Shown here: piece by piece, positions 51,584 to 59,380 of the stretch
Layout of the letters: every line of letters begins with the position of its first letter
How positions within the stretch are numbered: the first letter of the stretch is position 1
Source: JAEUHO01 sp046350655
GTDB taxonomy: Bacteria; Planctomycetota; PLA2; JAEUHO01
Assembly: GCA_046350655.1 (NCBI GenBank)
Contig: JAXMAB010000008.1
Span: 186,001 to 250,000, forward strand
DNA: 64,000 bases
Direction of reading: 5' to 3'
Notes under the pieces: model-generated
The model's database searches: none
Seen by the model: only the letters and a program-made list of their open reading frames with translations
What the model was told of the DNA's origin: nothing
Made by a program: the position numbers and the translations under genes

Positions 51584-53134
51584 ATGCACATGCGCTGGCA
51601 GCGGTTCGTCGTGACGGTGGCGGTCCTCGCGTCCCTCGTGGTCGGCGTCGGCTGCGGCGGCGGCGGCGGTGGGGGCGGCGGCGGTCCCACGATGCCCGGG
51701 ACGCTCGCAGCCGTCGCGCTGCAGGGCGGCGCGACCCCGGCCGGCGGCACGTACGGCGGATTCGTCCCCGATACGAAGCTGGCCGCGGCCGACGGCGGCT
51801 GGGTCGCCTTCGTCGCGGACGTCGTCGGCGGCTCGGTGACGAAGGGCCTCTTCGTCGTGCGGCCGAACGGCACGGTCGTCCTCGTCTACGGCAAGGGCGA
51901 GACCGTCCCGAACACGAACGGCGGCTCGGGCACGATCGACGACTTCGAGCGCATCTGGATCCGCCCGGGCGGCCTCGTCGTGACCCACGTCTCGATCACC
52001 GGCGGCTCGACCGAGGGCTTCGTCACGGCCCGCGTGGACAACAACGGCAACGTCGTCGAGAAGGCCGGCGCGATCTACCTCGGCCGCACGCTGCCGAACC
52101 CGATCCCGGCCGGCAACACCGGCACCCTCGTCGCGATCGACGAGGACGCCACGCAGGTCGACGACCAGGCCGACATCTTCTTCCACGGCACCGGCAGCAA
52201 CGGCGGACTCCACGGCGTGTTCACCTCGAACCGCGCCGGCACGCAGCTCGCCCGCATCGCGATCTCCGGCGAGACGGTCCCCGCGGCCGGCACGTTCGGC
52301 TTCGACTTCCCCGCCATCGGCATCGACCAGGACGGCGCGCTCGTCGCGTTCGCGGCGTCGCTCACGACGAGTCCGTCCGAGGCGATCTACGCGACGCTCG
52401 ACGGCATCGGCTTCGTCCGCCTCGCCGCGAACGGCGAGACGCCGCCCGCCTCGGGCGCGCGCGCGTTCGACGACGTCTACACGGACGGCCCGCTGCACGT
52501 CACCTACGCCGGCGGCCAGGGGCCCGCCTACGTGACGTGGCGCGGCAGCGTGACGGGTTCGACGCCCGAGCACGGCATCTACTCGTGCCTGTGCGCGAAC
52601 GGCGGCGGCCTCGCGCTCGGCGCCGTGCAGGCGGTGGTCGGCCCGAACACGGTCTTCACCGAGGCCGGCCTCGGGATCATCACGAACGTCGCGCTCTACG
52701 AGACGGCCGTCGATCCGAGCCGCGTCACCCTCTCCGTGGACCTCGCCGGCGGCTCGACGAGCCGTCTCTTCCTGAGCGCCGTCCCCGGCGCGTCCTTCGC
52801 CGAGATCTTCCGCCAGGGCACGTCGGCCCCGGGCGGCTCGACGTTCGCCACGCAGTACCCGTCGACCCTCCTCGACGGCGTCACCACGGACCGCGGCGGG
52901 TCGTTCGGATTCACCGCGACGCTGACCGACAACACGTCCGGCCTCTTCTGGGCGATCTTCGGCGTCGGCTTCTTCGACGTCGCGAAGGACGGCGACACCG
53001 CCGCGGGCACGGGCGGCGGCGTCTTCGCCGCGTTCTCGTCGCCGTCGTCGGTCGCGGCCGCGATCGACACGCTGGCGTTCCGCGCGTTCCTCAACGGCGG
53101 CTCGGCGGCGACCGGCATCTTCCGCCAGGGCTGA
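51584..53134 (+). CDS. lipoprotein with eight ~60-residue internal repeats, probable beta-propeller
   Basis: This 516-residue protein starts at ATG 51584, six bases after GGGAG. The signal ends VGVGC and a run of ten glycines follows. The whole mature part is built of a repeat whose best units read GGATPAGGTYGGF, GETVPNTNGGSGTIDDF, SGETVPAAGTFGFDF, NGETPPASGARAFDD, QGTSAPGGSTFATQY and DGDTAAGTGGGVFAAF. They begin near residues 47, 103, 227, 283, 409 and 467, with weaker units near 165 and 349, a regular spacing of 56-66. Eight such blades suggest an eight-bladed propeller or a long beta-solenoid. I know similar secreted planctomycete and myxobacterial proteins but no function. It is divergent from the VCBS copy 2 gene. 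Confidence 0.8.
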   Translation: MHMRWQRFVVTVAVLASLVVGVGCGGGGGGGGGGPTMPGTLAAVALQGGATPAGGTYGGFVPDTKLAAADGGWVAFVADVVGGSVTKGLFVVRPNGTVVLVYGKGETVPNTNGGSGTIDDFERIWIRPGGLVVTHVSITGGSTEGFVTARVDNNGNVVEKAGAIYLGRTLPNPIPAGNTGTLVAIDEDATQVDDQADIFFHGTGSNGGLHGVFTSNRAGTQLARIAISGETVPAAGTFGFDFPAIGIDQDGALVAFAASLTTSPSEAIYATLDGIGFVRLAANGETPPASGARAFDDVYTDGPLHVTYAGGQGPAYVTWRGSVTGSTPEHGIYSCLCANGGGLALGAVQAVVGPNTVFTEAGLGIITNVALYETAVDPSRVTLSVDLAGGSTSRLFLSAVPGASFAEIFRQGTSAPGGSTFATQYPSTLLDGVTTDRGGSFGFTATLTDNTSGLFWAIFGVGFFDVAKDGDTAAGTGGGVFAAFSSPSSVAAAIDTLAFRAFLNGGSAATGIFRQG

Positions 53135-53144
53135 CGCCCGGCGT

Positions 53145-53633
53145 TCAGTAGGCCCGCCGGGCCCCGTTCGCGCGCCACGCGTCGAACGGGGCCCGGCCCT
53201 CGACCTCGAGCGCCCGCCGGAAGGGGATCCGCCGCGCGTCCGGCGGCGCGGCCACCTCGGCGTAGACGAGCGCGTCGTCGAATCCCGCCGCCGCCGCGTC
53301 CTCGCGCGACGCCGCGAACCACACCGCGGCCGGCCGCGCCCAGTAGAGCGCCCCGAGGCACATCGGGCACGGCTCGCACGACGCGTACACCACGCACCGG
53401 TCGAGCTGGTGGGACCGCAAGGCCCGGCTGGCGGCGCGGATCGCGACGATCTCCGCGTGGGCCGTCGGGTCGTGGGTCGCGGTGACGAGGTTCGTCCCCT
53501 CGGCGATCACGACGCCGTCGCGTGCGACGACCGCCCCGAACGGGCCGCCGCGGCCGCTCCGCGCGTTCTCCGTCGCCAGGGCCACGGCGCGGGCGAGCAG
53601 CGCGGCGTCGGACGCGGGGGGCGTGGGCGGCAT
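53145..53633 (-). CDS. nucleoside/guanine deaminase of the cytidine-deaminase-like superfamily
   Basis: This 162-residue zinc hydrolase has the two signature blocks TAHAEIVAIRAASRAL (His and catalytic Glu) and CEPCPMCLGALYWARPAAVWF (PCxxC zinc cysteines). The C-terminal VYAEVAAPPDARRIPF segment and its length resemble guanine deaminase or general nucleoside deaminases rather than TadA, which has a different tail. The reaction would be hydrolytic deamination of guanine or a related base. It converges on the eight-repeat lipoprotein (10 bases between stops). A degenerate decamer (ACCGCAAGGCCCGG, 53409-53422) falls within it. Confidence 0.88.
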   Translation of the reverse strand: MPPTPPASDAALLARAVALATENARSGRGGPFGAVVARDGVVIAEGTNLVTATHDPTAHAEIVAIRAASRALRSHQLDRCVVYASCEPCPMCLGALYWARPAAVWFAASREDAAAAGFDDALVYAEVAAPPDARRIPFRRALEVEGRAPFDAWRANGARRAY

Positions 53634-53765
53634 ACGCGCCCAGCGTAGCGGCCCGGGTCGCGTCCGGGGCCCGCCGCCGTGCGCGGCGAAGCGGCGGTCG
53701 TGGGCCGCGGACGACCGGCTCGGGGGCCTGCGGGGGGGCGGCGCCGGGCCCGTCGCGGCAATCCC

Positions 53766-53793
53766 TTCCCGTCCGGCGGGCCCGCGTTATCCT
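53766..53793 (+). promoter_or_regulatory. possible promoter of the tRNA-Ser gene
   Basis: TTCCCG (53766-53771) and TATCCT (53788-53793) are spaced by 16 bases, and the tRNA begins 25 bases after the -10 box. The match is modest but resembles the candidate before the SRP RNA (TTCCGT, 16 bases, TACAGT). Confidence 0.35.
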
Positions 53794-53817
53794 CCGCGCG
53801 AGACCTGATCACCTCGC

Positions 53818-53907
53818 GGAGAGGTGGCCGAGTGGTCGAAGGCGCACGCTTGGAAAGCGTGTATACCGGAAACGGTATCGCAGGTTCAAATCCTGTCCTC
53901 TCCGCCA
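53818..53907 (+). tRNA. tRNA-Ser (anticodon GGA), CCA encoded
   Basis: The acceptor stem GGAGAGG (53818-53824) pairs with CCTCTCC (53897-53903), followed by discriminator G and an encoded CCA (53905-53907). The anticodon arm is CACGC-TTGGAAA-GCGTG, giving anticodon GGA at 53852-53854, which reads UCC and UCU. A long variable arm (ATACCG/CGGTAT around GAAA) and the GGTTCAAATCC T-arm complete a class II serine tRNA. Open frames across it on the minus strand reproduce the familiar spurious ERTGFEPA-type protein and are not genes. Confidence 0.97.
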
Positions 53908-54379
53908 CCCACTTGGGCCGGTGATTTTCATCGGCGCGGTGGCGTTTGGGTGCAACCGGACGGCGCCTGCCCAGGGGAACCGTCTCCGAGACCGTGCTGG
54001 CGCCTCGCAAAATCTGCGTCCGCGGCCGGACCACCGGAGCGCGGCGCAGCGCCGCACTCCGGTGTGTTCCTGCGGCCGCAGCGGCCGCGGAACTGGAGTG
54101 CGGGGCGAGGAACGAACCGGGCCCAGCCGCCGCTGCGGGTCGAGGATGCGGACCGCGCGGTGGCCGTAGGGCGCGGCCCTTGAGGCCGCCCGCGAGATGC
54201 GGGGATGGAGAGACGGAGCGGAAGGCCGGCGGGCCTCGCGTACCGAGGAGGCGGTTCGAGGACGGGAAGGGGATCGGAAGACGGAGAGGAAGAGGGAGAG
54301 GCAGAGGCAGAGGAAGAGGGAGAGGGAGGCGTGTGCGCGGAAGCGGGGAACGGAAGGCGGACGGTGGGAGACTGCGCGG
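53908..54379. other. gene-free stretch with strong hairpins and a polypurine tract
   Basis: After the tRNA comes a small hairpin GCCGGTGA-TTT-TCATCGGC (53917-53935), possibly its terminator. At 54032-54064 there is a 16-base stem with one mismatch (CACCGGAGCGCGGCGC against its complement). TTCC-GCGGCCGC repeated around a single A at 54067-54092 can form a second stem. One exact decamer copy is at 54231-54240. A purine-only-like tract of GAGG/AGAGG units spans about 54255-54330 before the transporter gene. I see no credible coding region; a structured small RNA at 53990-54130 is possible. Confidence 0.5.
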
Positions 54380-55330
54380 ATGGGCGCGCAGGACCAGGAC
54401 CCGACCGAAGCGGAGGGACGGCGGGGCATCGACCCCTCGCTGGGCGTGGCCCTCGGCGTCGTCGCCATCAGCTTCGCCCCCGTGTTCGTCGAGGGGATCC
54501 GGCCCGAGGAACTCGGGCCCACGGGCATCGCGTTGTGGCGGACGGCGCTGGGGGGCGTCGCGCTGCTCGCGCTCGCCGTCGCACGGCGGGAGCGGCTGCG
54601 GCCCACGCGCGCGGTGCTCGGGTTCGCGCTGCTCGCCGGCGCGCTGTTCGCGGGCGACCTGTGGGTCTGGCACCGCGCCATCCACCGCGTCGGCGGCGGC
54701 CTCGCGACGCTCCTCGGCAACGTGCAGGTGTTCTGGACGGGCCTCGTCGGCGCGTTCGTGTTCCACGAACGGTCCGGCAAACGGCTGCTCGCCGCCGTGC
54801 CCCTCGCCGTCGCGGGCCTCGCGCTCGCGACCGGCATGCTCGAGGGCGGGGCCTCGCGCGCCGACCCCGTCGGCATCGCCCTCGGCCTCTCGACCAGCGC
54901 GTTCTACGCGACGTACCTCCTCGCCGTGCGGCGCGCACAACGCCTCCCCAACCGCCTCGGCCCCGTCGCCCAGATGACGTGGACCTCGTTCGCCTGCGCC
55001 GCCACGTGCGCGCTCCTCGCCCTCGTCGACGGCTCCCGCGCGTGGCCCGCCACGACGTCGGCGTGGGCGCTCGCCGCGGGCCTCGGCGTCGTCGGGCAGG
55101 GTTTCGGCTGGGTGACCATCGCGACGTTCGTCCCCCGGGTGCCCGTGGGCCGCGCGGGCCTGCTCCTCCTGCTCCAGCCGGCGTTCTCGCTGGTCTGGGC
55201 CGCGTGGTTCTTCGGCCGCCACCTCACCCCCCTCCAGACCGTCGGCGCCGTCCTCACCCTCGCCGCGATCTACGTGGGCTCGACCGCCCGGTATCCTCGC
55301 TCGCCGGCGCCCGCCGCGCCGAGCGACTGA
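54380..55330 (+). CDS. DMT-superfamily (EamA) transporter
   Basis: This 316-residue integral membrane protein has ten predicted helices in two EamA halves, for example GVALGVVAISFAPVFVEGI, ALGGVALLALAVA, LGFALLAGALFAGDLWVW, LLAAVPLAVAGLALATG and LQTVGAVLTLAAIYVG. A conserved AIHRVGGGLATLLGNVQVFWTG segment with the following charged HERSGK turn is typical of the family. Such carriers move amino acids, nucleobases or other metabolites; no substrate can be deduced. The start ATG 54380 has GGGAG nine bases upstream. It is followed by a small gene after 20 bases, probably in one transcript. Confidence 0.85.
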   Translation: MGAQDQDPTEAEGRRGIDPSLGVALGVVAISFAPVFVEGIRPEELGPTGIALWRTALGGVALLALAVARRERLRPTRAVLGFALLAGALFAGDLWVWHRAIHRVGGGLATLLGNVQVFWTGLVGAFVFHERSGKRLLAAVPLAVAGLALATGMLEGGASRADPVGIALGLSTSAFYATYLLAVRRAQRLPNRLGPVAQMTWTSFACAATCALLALVDGSRAWPATTSAWALAAGLGVVGQGFGWVTIATFVPRVPVGRAGLLLLLQPAFSLVWAAWFFGRHLTPLQTVGAVLTLAAIYVGSTARYPRSPAPAAPSD

Positions 55331-55350
55331 CCCGACCCCAGGAGACCGCC

Positions 55351-55830
55351 ATGCCCGACGTGCCGAACATGGACGACGCCAACCTCGCGCTGCGCCTCTA
55401 CGAGCTCCGCCGCGAGCCCGAGCTGCGCAAGGCCCGCAAGATGGTCGGGGACCTCCTCGACGGCGCCTCGTGGGAGACCGTCCAGGCGGTGCGCCAGTAC
55501 GCCCACAAGGAGAACGCGCACTTCCGCCAGGTCACGTCGTACTGGGAGATGGTCTGCTCGTTCGTGAACCGCGGGATCTTCCACCCCGACGTGTTCCTCG
55601 ACACGTGCGGCGAGGCGCTCTACACGTTCACCGCGCTCGAGCCGCACATCGCGAAGATCCGCGAGAGCGCCCCGCGCTTCCTCGTGCAGACCGAGACGGT
55701 CATCGCCGACCATCCGGCCGTGAAGGAGCGCGTGGACTCCATCCGCGCGATGCGCGCCCAGTGGGCCGCGCAGGCGGCGGCCGCCGCGGCCGCGAAGAAG
55801 CCGGCGAAGAAGCCGGCCAAGAAGAAGTAG
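55351..55830 (+). CDS. small helical protein with lysine/alanine/proline tail
   Basis: This 159-residue protein starts at ATG 55351 after a good AGGAG site. The body is helical and acidic/basic mixed (LYELRREPELRKARKMVGDLL, VTSYWEMVCSFVNRGIFHPDV, LEPHIAKIRESAPRFL), with conserved-looking aromatic residues (YW, FH). The C-terminus is alanine-rich and ends KKPAKKPAKKK, like histone-H1-type or ribosome/nucleic-acid-binding tails. I do not recognise the family with confidence; a DUF4760-like helical bundle is one possibility. Cytosolic, since no signal is present. Function unknown. Confidence 0.72.
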   Translation: MPDVPNMDDANLALRLYELRREPELRKARKMVGDLLDGASWETVQAVRQYAHKENAHFRQVTSYWEMVCSFVNRGIFHPDVFLDTCGEALYTFTALEPHIAKIRESAPRFLVQTETVIADHPAVKERVDSIRAMRAQWAAQAAAAAAAKKPAKKPAKKK

Positions 55831-55868
55831 CGAACCGCGACCCTCGGGACCGCGAGGCCCGCCCGCCC

Positions 55869-57050
55869 ATGGATGCCCCGGCGCCCCTGGCGGGCCTCGC
55901 CTACGACGACCTCGCGACGCTCCTCGCCGCGCGCGGGATGCCCGCGTCGCACGCGGAGCGCCTCGCGGGCGCGGCCTTGCGTCGCGGGACCCTCGACCTC
56001 GCGTCGATCGCGGGCCTCGGGCCCCGCGGCGTCGCGGCGCTGTCGCCCGCGCTGACGCTGCGCGCGACGTCCGTCGTGCACCGCACGCCGTCGCTCGACG
56101 GCACGACGAAGCTGCTCGTGGGCCTGCCCGACGGCGAACGCGTCGAGGCGGTGCTGATGCCGCTGGCGCGGTCGTGGAGCGGGTGCGTGTCGTCGCAGGT
56201 GGGGTGCGGGGCCGCGTGCGCGTTCTGCGCGAGCGGGCTCGAGGGCCTGCGGCGGTCCCTCGAGCCCTTCGAGATCGTCGAGCAGGTGCTGCACCTCGCC
56301 GACGAGGCTCGCGCTCGCGGGCAGAAGCTCACGAACCTCGTGTTCATGGGGATGGGCGAGCCGATGCACGCGTACGACCGCGTGGTCGGCGCGATCCGTC
56401 GGCTCACCGATCCGCGGCTGCTCGGCTTCGGGCCGAGCCGCATCACCGTGAGCACCGTCGGCGTGGTGCCCGGGATCCTGCGGCTGGCGCAGGAGCGGAT
56501 CGGCTGCCACCTCGCGGTGTCGGTGCACGCGGCGGACGACGCGCTGCGCCGGCGCCTCCTGCCCGTCGGCGGGCAGTGGTCGGTGGAGGAGGTCCTCGAC
56601 GCGGCGGAGGTGTTCCGCGTCACGACGGGACGGTTCGTCAACCTGCAGGTGACCCTGCTCGCGGGGATCAACGACGGCGTCGAGCACGCGGCGCAGCTCG
56701 CGACCGCGATCCGCGGGCGGTCGTTCCACGTGAACCTGATCCCCGTGAACGCGGTGCCCGGCACGCCGTTCGTCCCGCCGACGCAGGAGGTGCTCGACGC
56801 CTTCCGCGGCGTCCTCGTCGAGCGGGGCGTGATCGCGCACGTCCGGACGCGCCGCGGGAGCGACGTCGCGGCCGCCTGCGGGCAGTTGCGACGGCGGGCC
56901 GCGGGGGCCGGTCCCGCCGAGGACGCGTCCACCGGCGGCGGGCCCGCGGTGACCCCGGGGGCGGGGGCCGGCGCAGGCTCCGGCGCAGGCTCCGGCGCTG
57001 GCCCGGGGTCGGCGCGGACCTTCCGTGGGCCGCGGGCGCCCTTACAGTAG
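55869..57050 (+). CDS. rlmN: 23S rRNA/tRNA adenine-C2 methyltransferase
   Basis: This 393-residue radical SAM enzyme methylates C2 of an adenine in 23S rRNA (and in some tRNAs). The radical-SAM cysteines are Cys113, Cys117 and Cys120 (GCGAACAFCASG). The two extra cysteines of the RlmN mechanism are at the expected places: Cys106 (seven before the first cluster cysteine) and Cys337 (AAACGQL). VFMGMGEPMHAYDRVV is the SAM-binding GGEP-type motif. The N-terminal helical domain is shorter than usual (about 95 residues). After Cys337 there is an unusual 55-residue tail ending in Gly-Ala-Gly-Ser repeats from a 12-base DNA repeat. It ends 16 bases before the SRP RNA. Confidence 0.93.
   Translation: MDAPAPLAGLAYDDLATLLAARGMPASHAERLAGAALRRGTLDLASIAGLGPRGVAALSPALTLRATSVVHRTPSLDGTTKLLVGLPDGERVEAVLMPLARSWSGCVSSQVGCGAACAFCASGLEGLRRSLEPFEIVEQVLHLADEARARGQKLTNLVFMGMGEPMHAYDRVVGAIRRLTDPRLLGFGPSRITVSTVGVVPGILRLAQERIGCHLAVSVHAADDALRRRLLPVGGQWSVEEVLDAAEVFRVTTGRFVNLQVTLLAGINDGVEHAAQLATAIRGRSFHVNLIPVNAVPGTPFVPPTQEVLDAFRGVLVERGVIAHVRTRRGSDVAAACGQLRRRAAGAGPAEDASTGGGPAVTPGAGAGAGSGAGSGAGPGSARTFRGPRAPLQ
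57021..57048 (+). promoter_or_regulatory. possible promoter of the SRP RNA gene
   Basis: TTCCGT (57021-57026) and TACAGT (57043-57048) are spaced by 16 bases; TACAGT ends in the rlmN stop codon region. Transcription would start near 57055, just before the RNA's first paired base. A moderate -10 and weak -35, similar to the tRNA-Ser candidate. Confidence 0.4.
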
Positions 57051-57066
57051 GGGGCTCTCCGCCGTT

Positions 57067-57177
57067 CCGAGGACGGTCACGTCCCAGGGGGCAGGCGCCT
57101 TCGAACCGGGTCAGGTCCGGAAGGAAGCAGCCCTAAGGAGTCACGCAGGCGTCTCTGGGGTGCGTGACCGTCCTCGG
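57067..57177 (+). ncRNA. ffs: signal recognition particle RNA, small bacterial type (4.5S)
   Basis: The Ffh-binding core is at 57108-57133 (GGTCAGGTCCGGAAGGAAGC and the following AGCC). CCGAGGACGGTCACG (57067-57081) pairs perfectly with 57163-57177, enclosing a single long hairpin of about 111 bases, so there is no Alu domain. Partial pairing may extend a few bases outward on each side. With Ffh it targets nascent membrane proteins to FtsY. Confidence 0.95.
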
Positions 57178-57470
57178 TGCGGTGGAAAACGGGTGTGGCG
57201 CTGAGGAGGGGTCGGCCGCGCTTTCGGCGCCCCGTGCCGCGCGCCCGCGGCGGGGAGGTATCGAGGGCAGATACGATCCCCGCCGCGTGCGCCGCTCGCC
57301 CCCGGAGTCCCGACGCGGGATCTGACCTTGCGCGGGGCGTCGAAATCGCGGCCGTTCGCGAAGGGAAGGGCCTCACCGGAGCGGAGCGGAGGCAGAGCAG
57401 AGGCGGAGCGGAGTTGAGAAGAGGCGGAGGGGGTAGGGCGGTGGGGGACGCGGGTTCGTAGAGTGGAGCC
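57178..57470 (+). other. gap with polypurine tract, no gene seen
   Basis: Between the SRP RNA and the next gene there is a GC-rich stretch. From about 57357 to 57440 a purine-rich strand of GGAG/GCGGAG units follows (GGAGCGGAGCGGAGGCAGAG). A similar tract precedes the DMT transporter gene. A short potential GGTAGGGCGGTGGGGG G-rich segment is included near 57429-57448. No terminator for the SRP RNA is obvious. Confidence 0.5.
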
Positions 57471-59357
57471 GTGCGCCAGAGCGTCCACGTCGCGATCGCA
57501 GCGGGCCTCGCGTTGGCGGGGATCGGCGCGGTCGTGTGGTTGCGGGGACCGCTGGGCGGTTCGGCGTCCACGTCCGATGTCGGACGGACCGACGCCCCGT
57601 CGACCGGTCAGGTCCCTCGCGCCCAGGATGGGTCCTACCGCGCGGTGATGCCGATCAAAGGGCCGGTCGTCGGGACGGCGGTGGACGAGGATGGAGCGCC
57701 CGTGGCGGGTGCGCTCCTCGAGTTGCGCGCCGTGTCCGGTCGAGTTGAGCAGGCGATCAGCGACGACCACGGGCGATTCGACTTCCCTCGGCCGGAACGG
57801 CTTCCTGGTGAGTACGTCGCGGTCGTTCGTGACGGCGTCGATGTCGGCGCAGCCTGGGTCGATGATCGAGGTGGAGTTGCCGCCGCTGACTTCAACGTCG
57901 TTGTACGAGGCGGCCAGTCGCTTGCCGACCTGGAGGTCAGCGTCGAGACGCCGGTCGGGATGTCCCCGGACGGAATCGTGGTCGAGTGCCGGTGGCCCGG
58001 AGCCATCGAGTCCGTCGTTCCGAAGGCGGAGGGCCGCGCGCGGTTCCGCGTCCTCGCGGGCCCCGTTGCGGTCCACGTCCAGTGGCGCGGTGGATCCTTC
58101 GCGACGACCGTCGTGGTGCCGCCCGAGGGCCGGTCGGTGCGGCTCGCGCCGATGCACCACGCGATCTCCGGGCGTGCCATCGGGCCCGACGGCGAGCCCG
58201 TCGTCCGACGCGTCAATCTGGTCGCCGTGGCGCACGTGCCGCATCCGATCACGGGGGGCCCGAGCGAGGTCGTCTTCGACCGCGAACTCAGCTTGGCGTT
58301 CTCCACCGGCCCAGGCCTGGCCACGCGCGATCTTCGGGTCCCGCTTCGCGAGGTCATGACCGGCCCGGACGGGGCGTTCCGGTTCGACGACGTCGGCGAG
58401 GGGACGTACGTCGTCACGGCGTCGTCCGATCCGACGATGCGCGCGGGCGTGGCGTGCGCGGCCGGCGACACGGCGGTGCGGCTCGTGGTCTACGACTTCG
58501 ACGTGACCGGCGACAACCGGATCACGCCGAGGGGGCCCACCGGCGAGGCCCTGTTGGGCGGCGGTCGGTTCGCGGCCGGGACCGTCGTCGGTGAACTCGT
58601 GGTTCGCGACGGGACCCCATGGCGGGGGGTCTCGAAGCTCGAGGTGGACGACTCGGACGCCGGAGTGCTGACGATCGGGCCGGTGGTCGTGGATGCGCGG
58701 GCGCCGCTCGACGCGCTGCTGCGGATCGCCGGCTGCCGCCCGACGCGCGTCGAGCGACTCCGGCTCCCCTCCGCGAGCCCCGTGGCCGTCGCCGTCGAGC
58801 CGTGCGGTGGGATCGTCGGGACCCTCCGTGGCGTCGGCATCCGCGACTCGCAAGACGCGAAGGCTATGGCGTCCCCCTCGTCGGGAGCCGCGGCGGACCT
58901 GCACGTGACGTCGGAACCAGGCACGACGGCGTTCGCGCTGTCGGGCCTCGAGCCGGGTCGTTACGTCGTGCGTGTCGTGCCCCGCCGTGGGGGGCCGCCG
59001 TGGTCGGTGGCGCCGGCCGAGGTGGAGATCCGTGGCACGGAGATCGCCCGACTCGACCTGACCGCGGTCCCCGGCGCTGCGATCCTCCTGCCGTTCAGAC
59101 CTGCTTCGACGCTCCGCGACCGCGTGACCGTACGTGCCGTGGACCCGTCCGGCCAGGTGCGGGCGGAAACAACGGCTACGACGAGGGATCTCGAGTTGAT
59201 CCCGATCGAACGGTGGCTCGAGCCCGAGGCCCACCTCACCGGCCTTCTGCCCGGTCGCTACACGCTCGAGGGCACGTGGGACGGCCGGCCCATGCCGTCG
59301 CGGACGATCGACCTCACGGCCGGCGCGACCGCCGTCGTGGCCCTGCCGCTGAAGTAG
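57471..59357 (+). CDS. membrane-anchored carboxypeptidase-regulatory-like domain protein
   Basis: This 628-residue protein starts at a GTG at 57471 just after GGAG, with an uncleaved N-terminal membrane helix (VAIAAGLALAGIGAVVWLRG). The exported part contains several CarboxypepD_reg/transthyretin-like beta-sandwiches: VVGTAVDEDGAPVAGALLEL followed by SDDHGRFDFP, ISGRAIGPDGEPVVRRVNLV followed by GPDGAFRFDDVGEGTYVV, and FALSGLEPGRYVVRVVP and LLPGRYTLEGTWDG near the end. These modules are structural or carbohydrate/protein binding; the function is unknown. Its codon use is noticeably looser than that of its neighbours (more GGT, GAT, CTT and CCT), which may indicate faster evolution or acquisition. 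Repeat locus C follows directly. Confidence 0.8.
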   Translation: MRQSVHVAIAAGLALAGIGAVVWLRGPLGGSASTSDVGRTDAPSTGQVPRAQDGSYRAVMPIKGPVVGTAVDEDGAPVAGALLELRAVSGRVEQAISDDHGRFDFPRPERLPGEYVAVVRDGVDVGAAWVDDRGGVAAADFNVVVRGGQSLADLEVSVETPVGMSPDGIVVECRWPGAIESVVPKAEGRARFRVLAGPVAVHVQWRGGSFATTVVVPPEGRSVRLAPMHHAISGRAIGPDGEPVVRRVNLVAVAHVPHPITGGPSEVVFDRELSLAFSTGPGLATRDLRVPLREVMTGPDGAFRFDDVGEGTYVVTASSDPTMRAGVACAAGDTAVRLVVYDFDVTGDNRITPRGPTGEALLGGGRFAAGTVVGELVVRDGTPWRGVSKLEVDDSDAGVLTIGPVVVDARAPLDALLRIAGCRPTRVERLRLPSASPVAVAVEPCGGIVGTLRGVGIRDSQDAKAMASPSSGAAADLHVTSEPGTTAFALSGLEPGRYVVRVVPRRGGPPWSVAPAEVEIRGTEIARLDLTAVPGAAILLPFRPASTLRDRVTVRAVDPSGQVRAETTATTRDLELIPIERWLEPEAHLTGLLPGRYTLEGTWDGRPMPSRTIDLTAGATAVVALPLK

Positions 59358-59380
59358 GGCCGCCCGAGGGCGGGGTCGAC

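Noticed and set aside
53507..55222. Minus-strand frames over the tRNA-Ser gene giving ERTGFEPAIPFPVYT-like and GQDLNLRYRF-like peptides
   Set aside because: These are the well-known spurious translations of the antisense of tRNA-Ser and not proteins.
56941..57000. Short tandem repeat in the rlmN tail as a mobile element or attachment site
   Set aside because: It is a simple 12-base slippage-type repeat in frame, without inverted ends or a nearby integrase.
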